DNA of 64,000 nucleotides. Origin: Emydura subglobosa. Taxonomy: Eukaryota; Chordata; Testudines; Chelidae. The translations under genes and the position numbers were made by a program. The notes beneath the pieces are model-generated. The model worked only from the letters and a program-made list of their open reading frames with translations. It ran no database searches and was not told the origin of the DNA. The stretch lies in the NCBI GenBank assembly GCA_007922225.1, contig ML679962.1, positions 34,765,563-34,829,562 on the forward strand, read 5' to 3'. Position 1 is the stretch's first letter, and the number at the start of each line of letters is the position of its first letter. Shown one piece after another: positions 56,595 through 64,000 of the stretch.

Positions 56595-57900
56595 TTATTG
56601 CCAGCAGCTATAGGGTTTTCATTGATTATTTATCCATCTGGAAATTTCAAAATTGTTTCCAATAAAAGATTATGAAAAAAAGAAGTTTAGGAAATTGTTT
56701 CAGTAGAACTCTGAAGGAAAGGTTAGGGGAAAATATTTCCCTTTATTGTGACTAACCAGCATAAATACGTAGCACTCGGAAGGTTATTGAAAATTAGGAT
56801 TATGTTTTACAGATTCTCTCCATTGCTTATTGTTGCGAAGCTTGTTTCATATAAAGTACTGTCTAATTTTGCATATCACTGGCAATTTGTATACAAAGCT
56901 TGTGTCGTTTTGCCTTTTTAACCTAATCCAACATGATGTAAATAGTCACTTGGAGACTACTCCCATTTTAATCACTAAGAGCTTTGCCCTTCACATCAAG
57001 AGCAGGATCAAGCCCTGTAAGTGTCAGAACAACAGCTCTCATTCTTTCCAGAAGCATGCACAGGAAATATTCCCTTTTTTCCAATGCTGTGCATGAAAAG
57101 CACCAACAACCACAGGAACCAGGAACTGGATGGGGAAGTTTAAATATTCTACACTGCTGCTTTGGGGGGAAAGATGGCCTGACTTCTTTAAACCTGCGCT
57201 AAAGCTAAACAGAGGAAAGACGTTCAGCTCATATCTGAGCACAGCAGTGTCTCAGCTGGGAAAGTTATGACATGAACTTATAGTGACTGTTCACAGCTGA
57301 AAATTAAGGAGCCACGCCTTTTCATTTCTTCATCTGAGAACGAACTGTCTCATATATTGTATACCTAGGAGAGGAAAGCTCAGAAAGGGGAGAGGTTTTA
57401 ACAAATATATAATTCCCAGAAGCTCTGCAAAGAATATTAAATGGGGAACAGGGAGTTTTGCAACAGCAGGATGGGAAACCTGCAAACCAATTACAGCCGG
57501 TTAGAACGTACCACGCTGAACAGTTTTACTGCATTTAACTATTCTACAATACAATAAAAACACCACAGGAAATGTCAAATCACTGGGCAGCTATAATACA
57601 TTTGAAGCATGCCATACATTTGCAAAAGATCAGCCTAGCATGGGTTGACATGGTATTGTAACAACTTTAGAAAGAGGAAGTATTCAAATAATTTTCCCCC
57701 AGGTTTAAGGTCCATTTTGAGGATGCCTTTAAAAAATGGATTAATATTAAACAAAGCACAAAACTCAATCGATTTCTAAGGAATAGAACAGATATAGACG
57801 ATTATCTCTGGGAAGATGCAAGTACGACTAGCGTGCACACGATGTGACAGCTACAACGTTGCTGATTCAAAGGATACCAAAAGGGTGGGTAGAGAGGATG
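56595..57900. other. Intergenic sequence, nothing recognised
   Basis: AT-rich and apparently unique. Short ORFs on both strands have no domain. Confidence 0.35.
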
Positions 57901-57911
57901 ATTGTGTACAC

Positions 57912-58272
57912 CAGCGACTCCCAGCCTTTCCAGACTAATGTACCCCTTTCAGGAGTCTGATTTGCCTTGTGTACCCCAAGTTTCACCTCACTTAAACGAC
58001 TTGCTTACAGAACCAGACCTAAAAATACAAAAGTGTCACAGCACACCATTACTGAAAAATGGCCGACTCATTTTTACCACGTAATTATAAAATAGATCAA
58101 CTGGAATATAAGTATTGTACTTACCTTTCAGTGTACAGTCTATAGAGCAGTATAAACAAGTCATTGTATGAAATTTTAGTTTGTACTGACTTTGCTAGTG
58201 ATTTTTATGTAGCCTGTTGTAAAACGCGGTAAATATCTAGATGAGTTGATGTACCCCCTGGAAGAGCCACTG
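57912..58272 (+). mobile_element. hAT-type MITE with target duplication
   Basis: The element runs from CAGCGACTCCCAGCC to GAAGAGCCACTG, inverted ends of the CAGNGRYTC hAT type. It is flanked by near-identical 8-base words, GTGTACAC (57904-57911) and GTGTACGA (58273-58280), the size expected for hAT. Interior words (TACCCCTTTCAGGAGTCTG, AGTTTCACCTCACTTAAA, AAGTGTCACAGCACAC, TAGATGAGTTGATGTACCCC) belong to a repeat I know as common in turtle DNA. No transposase is encoded. Confidence 0.8.
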
Positions 58273-58289
58273 GTGTACGACAAAGGAGA

Positions 58290-61200
58290 GAGGAATATTT
58301 CCCACTGGCCACCTTTAATATACAGGCATCTCCCCTGAAGCCAGTTATCAGCATTCTACATATACTTACTAAATAGAAGAGTTTTTATTTTTCTCCACTT
58401 TTTATTATGGTGCTACTTCCTTTTGCTCTCCCAATTCTTGCATAAAAGATGCATAACAAAATGTGTACGTTACTCTTCATTTTTTTAAACGAGTCTGCCT
58501 GACTCTGAACATTAAACATGGACTTTTTAACAGCAGGCTGCCTTTTATTAAGATTTGTTGCAAAAACGAGACAAAACAACGTGTAACCAAATATCTCCTG
58601 TATAAATGAAAAGGCTACATTATTGTCTAACATTTGCATACAGCACCACAGGTGAGCAGGGCACTGTACACAGCTAGTAAAGAGCTGATGAAGGCAGTAT
58701 GTGGGGAGAAATAAACAGCAGGCAAGAAGATAGAAGGGAGGGAGAGAACATGAGTACGTTAAAAGGTTCCGAGATTGTCAAAATGCGCGGGACATATCAT
58801 GTTATTTCCAAGGTGCTTTTAGATTTAGCCATTTATTTTTGCATGATCATCCTATGAATATTGGTCCACAAGACTGTGGGAGAAGGTGAATTTTGAGGAG
58901 GGATTTGAAGGAGGAAAGGATGGTTGTTGGGACAAGAGACCAGGGAGGGCACTCCAGGGGTAGGTTATCTGTTTTCACACACTGTCCATCAATGAAAGCC
59001 CTTATCCCTTCAGTTTGGATTGGTTATTGATTACAGCTTCTTCTGGTTAACACTATTAAGAGATAGAACAAGTATTTTTAAAAAGGAAGTTTCAGAAGCA
59101 GTGTTAATAGCGTGTATTTAGTTTATTAAATGTCAGACTAAGTATCAGCACAGTGTTCGACTGGAATTAAGTAGGGGCTAGCAACATTATTCTGTGGTGA
59201 GCATGGAAAAAACAGGGCAACAGAGCAGATATAGAAGTGAATTCCGGGGAATATTCGACGTCTACGATTATGATTCAGCAACAGCATTGCTGTAACCAAG
59301 AATGAGCAGCTGCAAGACAGATCTGGGGCTTGACTCTGATCTCAGTTGGACCAGCTTAAATCAGGAATAACTCTACGGAATTCACTAAAAGGAGAGTTTC
59401 TCTCACCAACAGAAGCGGGTTCAATAAAAGGTATTACCTCACCCACGTTGACTCACCAGTGTCAAAACCAGTTTAAGTGAGAGCAGAAGTAGGCCCACCA
59501 ACATGGCTGAAAACAATCTACAGAGCTGATGCTGCTCCTGTAAAACTAGTGGCAGAAAGTTCACCGATTTCAACAGGAAAAGGACTGGGCCCCAAATTAT
59601 TAAATTCAGAGAGTACATGAAGAAAATTATGGGATGCTTTTGTGTGACAGGGCTGTGAACAGAAATAGGTTTTTGAAAAATAGTTGGGATTCTTTATACC
59701 GGTCCTAGAAGCTGCCATCTGGAACTTTCAGACTAGTATTTGAGATTTCTTTTATTAAAATCTCCACTGGCAGAGATTGCAAGAGAGAGTTTAGACAGTC
59801 TGCATTAGGATTTAAATAAAACTTTTATTTGGGGGCAAAGAAATGTGTGTAATTACCATAGGTGGAGAATGCTTTTGCATTGCTGTTCACAAGCGTTAGT
59901 TCACCAGATATTATTCCTAAGAGGTATAATTAAAATCCACATAAAATCTATAACAGAGAGAAAATCAAACATGAGGGGATAATGTCTTTAAAATTACTAG
60001 ACCAAACAGTACTCTACACCGTTATGCAAACACTGTCACTCTACAGGATACTAGTGTTCGTTTTAGCTATCAGAAGAGGTTTTGAGTTAGCTGGCTTCTC
60101 AAAAAAGATTTTAATATTCAGTCCCTTGTAAGAATCTAGTTATGCAGTAATAGTCCATATTAAACTTCTTGTTTGAAAGGCAAATGATACTGAGATAACT
60201 TTAGTATTTACAGCTGTTTCTAGTTGTAATTATTGCTACTGGGTTTTGCATGTGCATAACATACTATGGGTCCATGTTAGCTCCCATTGAAATCAATAGC
60301 AAAACTCTTCTTAGTTTTAATGGCAAAACTTGTGTTGGTTTTAATGGGTACAGTATATGGACCTGTGTACATTGCCACTAATTCTTACACAGGCAGAACT
60401 TCCATATAAGTCAACAGGATTTTTACCTGTATAAAAACTTTAAGATTGAGTCTTAAATTTAGTAGCAGAAGATGAATTTTAGAAGCAATTATTTGTACCA
60501 TATACTTTAATTTCTTTCTTTTTTCTTTTATATGTAAGATGCAACCTGATGTTAGAAGCCACTCTTCATTATGAATCTGTGGTCACCCCTGTTAATGAAA
60601 TACTTTGTTTTCTTTTGCAAATGTGATTAAGCAAAGAACAAACTGATTGTCCAAATTGATTAAACAGATTCATTCAAGTGAAGCATTTATTATTTGCCTA
60701 GTTCATTTTATCAGATCAATTCACAGGAAAAAAGCCTCATGAATTAAACTAATCACAGATACATATTTTAAAAGATAGACGTCAACCGTACAATGTAGTT
60801 AGTACAGTCAATCACCGAGACAACAACAATATTTTCTTCTACTGCTTTGGAATCTTCTTTACTTCAGTTATCATAAAATAGAGTTTCCAGGCCAAATTCT
60901 GCTCTTATACACACATGAAATCCCAATAAAGTCTGTGGGGTTGGATACAAGTAACCCATGGCAGAAAAAGCCAAAATATTTAAATTTAGTTCACTTTTAC
61001 ATAGCAAACATATTGATCAAAATAATAACTGTCTCTGGCTGATACAGTGAGAGACCGATTTCAAGTGCTTTAATAGAAGTTCTTGGGATGTATCCCATTT
61101 GTAACAAAATGTGATTATTTCATTAGATCTAACCACCCTACCACATCCCATAACAAGATGAGCTGTTCACAAATTTGTTCCGATAATGTCTGGGATCACA

Positions 61201-63085
61201 GAAGACAAATTCCGTTAGAATGTTCACTATTCATAGTTGAAGGGAAATCAGTCTTTAGCCTTTTCGACTCTCTTCGTACGAATTGCTCCAGCACATGTTG
61301 TTGTGGGTTTTTTTGAATAAAGGTCTCTATTTCTTGCAAAAAGTAACTTTAAAAACATAATTCAATGACAATATTTATTTTAAAAATATTTTAGTAAAAG
61401 AACTATCAAACAATATTCACTAAAATATTTATTGTGATGCTGAGAGAGAATTGAAAAGTGCTAGAGGTCTCTTCTCCCCTTGCTGTGCCTTCTGACTCCC
61501 ATTAACATTAACAGGGGATAGGCGGTATCAGTGGTAGGGCTGTGAATGTCTACTAGAGAGATCCCCTATTCTGCACTTACATCACAGGTGTGGCTATAGA
61601 TTTTAATAACATCTCCCTAGAGATTTTTAATATTCAATCCCATATCACTTTGATTATGTCAATTTCATTGTATATAAAATGGCACTTTTTATGCTAACCC
61701 TTCTGAATGTGATCAATGATCAAACACAAAGAAAAGGATGGAAAGATAATTATTGCTCATAAGTGTCCCTCCTCCCTTTTCTAGTTCCCCCAAAACTAAG
61801 GGCCAAATTATGCCATTGCCTTTACTGAAAGCTGTATGCGGACATTCGAAGTGGAATCAGCTATGATACAGGCATTCAGCAACATAGTAGATTTCTTGAA
61901 AGCTGCACGCACCATTAGGTAGACTTATGGGGTAAGATTCTCAGCTGTACAAACTGACATTAACTGCAGTCCATGGAACTACGCTGACTTACACCAGCTA
62001 ACGATCACGCATGGCATTTTATTGTCTAATCCTTTTCCTTTCCAGTAGCAGGTTCATACAGTGATGGCACTTACGCTCTTTTCCTCTCATTAAAATAAAA
62101 ATGAACAGCAGTGCAAACTAAGAGGAAATGAGAAAATAAGTGTAAGACGTTTGTTATTATTTATTTGTAGAATGCCACTCCCACACGTCACAGACAACAG
62201 GATCAAGTAAGATGATCAATAAAACAATCCCTTAAGACAATAAAAGAAACCTGCCATTCAAAACACCACGTCTTCCAATTAGGTCTTTTTTTTTTTTTTA
62301 AATGAATTGAGTGCTTGTTAAAGATGCCAGAAAGACAGCTTGGAAGACGTCTGTTCTCTGTTTATCCAAAGAGAGGATGTAAATATGGGCCACCCTGCCC
62401 GTATGTCAAATGCCACCAGTTCCATCACCAAGCACAGCCTAAGAGAACAGGCTTTGTGCGGGGAATCTAAATGTGGGTCGGGCAAGGAATCCTGCCTCTA
62501 CAATCCGAACCCAGGCCTTTGCAGCTTCTAAACCGGTAGGAGTAGCTGGTACTCCTGTGTGGACCATTTTGATTCCACATGGTGGCAGATGCATTGGTCC
62601 CTACCCTGCCCCCTCGCCGTCTTGGTATTAATCAAACATAAGCAGTGGGGGCAGAGCTCTATGGCACATGAGGTTATTATTCCTCTGCATGGCCCCTACC
62701 CGCCTGCACAGAAGTACCACCACCACGATTCCACCATGTATAGCGCCTTCTCCGCCTGGTTGTGGGGGAGCAGCCTTGAGATCATGGCGTCTCAACCCTG
62801 ACCTTGAGCGAGCCTAGAGGTGAAAGTGTAGATCAGCGTCAATGTCCTTCCAGCCATTAGCCTCTCAGATGAGGCCTCCAGCAAGGCTGACAGTTAGGAC
62901 CAATTGTGCCAGCGTGCACAGTTTAAAATGATATTCTTTAAAAAGAAATAACGCAAGAGCTGTAGAAAGCACCAAAGACAGAAGAAGGGCTAAAGCTATG
63001 TGACCCTTCCAGGGAAATGAGAGGAATGATAAGATATTAGAGAGTAACCTTACTCTGTGAAACCTCCCTTATCTCTTCCTTCTCA
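58290..63085. other. AT-rich intergenic sequence with minor repeats, no gene seen
   Basis: 58640-58700 is a SINE-like scrap and 58865-58960 a purine-rich dispersed repeat (GGATTTGAAGGAGGAAAGGA). 59391-59455 is another arm of MITE family A (TCTCACCAACAGAAGCGGGT, ATTACCTCACCCACG). 60440-60760 is a CNE candidate with TTTTGCAAATGTGATTAAGC and CCAAATTGATTAAACAG. 61930-62000 is an old dispersed repeat. A poly-T lies at 62286-62300. Confidence 0.4.
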
Positions 63086-63094
63086 GGGCAGAAA

Positions 63095-64000
63095 AGATAT
63101 AGGGGAAACAGATATATCATTGGAATTGCTCATTTAGGAGCATAAATTCGATCTAGTTGCTTCTACTGAAACTGGTGGGATGATTTGCACAATTGAAATG
63201 TTTCGTTCTAACCTTTTTAGGAAGGATCAAGTGGGCAAAAGAGGAGGGGGAGTGGCCCTCTATGTCAACAATGGCGTTACCTGTTTCCAAGTCATAGATA
63301 ACGTGAAAGAAAATTATTTTGAATGCTTATGGATCAATGTCCTTACAGATAAAGCATATGATGGGATATTAGCTGTTGACTGCTACAGACCACCAAATCA
63401 CACTCAGGAACTGGATGGCCGCCTCCTTATGCACCTATATAGAATGTGTTGGGGAAAATGTGTGACCATGGGGGACTTCAATTTGAGTGACAAATGCTGG
63501 AGAACTCAAGCTGCCAGTACTAAAACATCCTTAGAATTTCTAAACATTACAGATGACAATTTCCTAATTCAAAAATTGTTGTCACCAGCACTAGGGGATT
63601 GTGTATTGGACCTTGTCTTGACAGATAAAGAGGAATTGATTACAGAACTAAAAAATAATGGTAGCTTAGGTAGAAATTATCATGATTTGATCACATTTAT
63701 AATAAGTGAGCAGAATACAGTCCAGTCCAGTAATATATATATTTGGTGCTTTAATAGGGCCAAATTCACAAAGCTGAACCAATTACGAGTTAAAAAAAAT
63801 TATGAGCCAAATCAGCTGGGAGGAAGAATTTAATCAGAAAACTGTGAACGATAACTGGGAATGATTTAAGAACAACTTGCTAAATGCCCAAAAAACCACA
63901 ATCCCTCAATCGAGGAAGAAGGCCATATTGGTTATCCATATGCCATAGAGGGAGTGAAGGCAGCTATAAAAAATGTATATTTAACAAATGGAAGAAATGG
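63095..64000 (+). mobile_element. CR1-type LINE, endonuclease region, runs off the right edge
   Basis: Translation shows the apurinic-like endonuclease domain of CR1 ORF2. A TET-WWDD word is broken by a one-base loss at about 63168; then come GKRGGGVALYVNNGVTCFQV, the ILAVDCYRPPNHTQ word, CVTMGDFNLSDKCWRT (catalytic GDFN), DDNFLIQKLL, LGDCVLDLVLTDKEEL and GSLGRNYHDLITFII. The last is the SDH position, here NYHD, so the expected S/D-H pair is altered. After the stop at 63833 homology continues in another frame (NDNWEXFKNNLLNAQKTTIP). The RT domain would lie beyond the window. Confidence 0.88.

Noticed and set aside
1..64000. Search for CRISPR arrays, bacterial operons, phage or prokaryotic defence systems
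   Set aside because: The window is clearly vertebrate; the tandem repeats present are microsatellites or minisatellites, not spacer-repeat arrays.
1..64000. Search for tRNA, rRNA or known small RNA genes
   Set aside because: No intact cloverleaf or rRNA segment was recognised by eye; only tRNA-like heads of SINEs were seen.

Overview
This is vertebrate nuclear DNA, most likely from a sauropsid reptile and probably a turtle. The reasons are the many decayed CR1 LINE 3' ends (both strands), MIR-like CORE-SINE copies, several palindromic MITE families and two hAT-type MITEs that I associate with turtle genomes, together with eukaryotic splice-like signals and no compact operon-like genes. A 10-base run of N (23305-23314) is an assembly gap. 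I see no intact protein-coding gene in the window.

The left ~11 kb is GC- and CpG-rich, and the rest is AT-rich. Inside the GC-rich block lies the main discovery: a broken two-exon ZIC-family zinc-finger gene on the + strand (about 6170-6506 and 7865-8110). Zinc fingers 1, 3 and 4 are still readable. Finger 2 has lost its cysteine half to a deletion that leaves an in-frame TAA. The 3' exon carries a one-base insertion, and finger 5 has lost one Cys and one His. The layout of finger 5 (C-x4-C type, with R-G before the second Cys position) fits the ZIC4/ZIC5/Zic6 side of the family, not ZIC1/2/3. Because turtles are expected to keep intact ZIC1-5, a vestigial Zic6 (the ZIC3 partner known from teleosts) is an attractive but unproven reading. 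A CCAAT box plus TATA-like pair (5394-5446) and flanking CpG-rich DNA may be what is left of its promoter, and the intron holds an AT-rich homeodomain-site-like block.

From ~11 kb to the right edge the window is a gene-poor intergenic tract. It contains a hAT transposase fossil (15.1-16.0 kb), a 5'-truncated CR1 on the - strand (21.2-22.9 kb), CR1 3' fragments at 19.7, 27.5, 40.7, 41.7, 46.8 and 55.0 kb, a second non-LTR reverse-transcriptase fragment (32.8-33.4 kb), a probable solo LTR (36.1-36.75 kb), many SINE/MITE copies, and a CR1 endonuclease region running off the right end (63.1-64.0 kb). Between the repeats are AT-rich, apparently unique stretches. Several contain dense homeodomain/POU/SOX-like words and could be conserved non-coding elements of the kind that surround developmental regulators. 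That is inference, because no alignment could be run.
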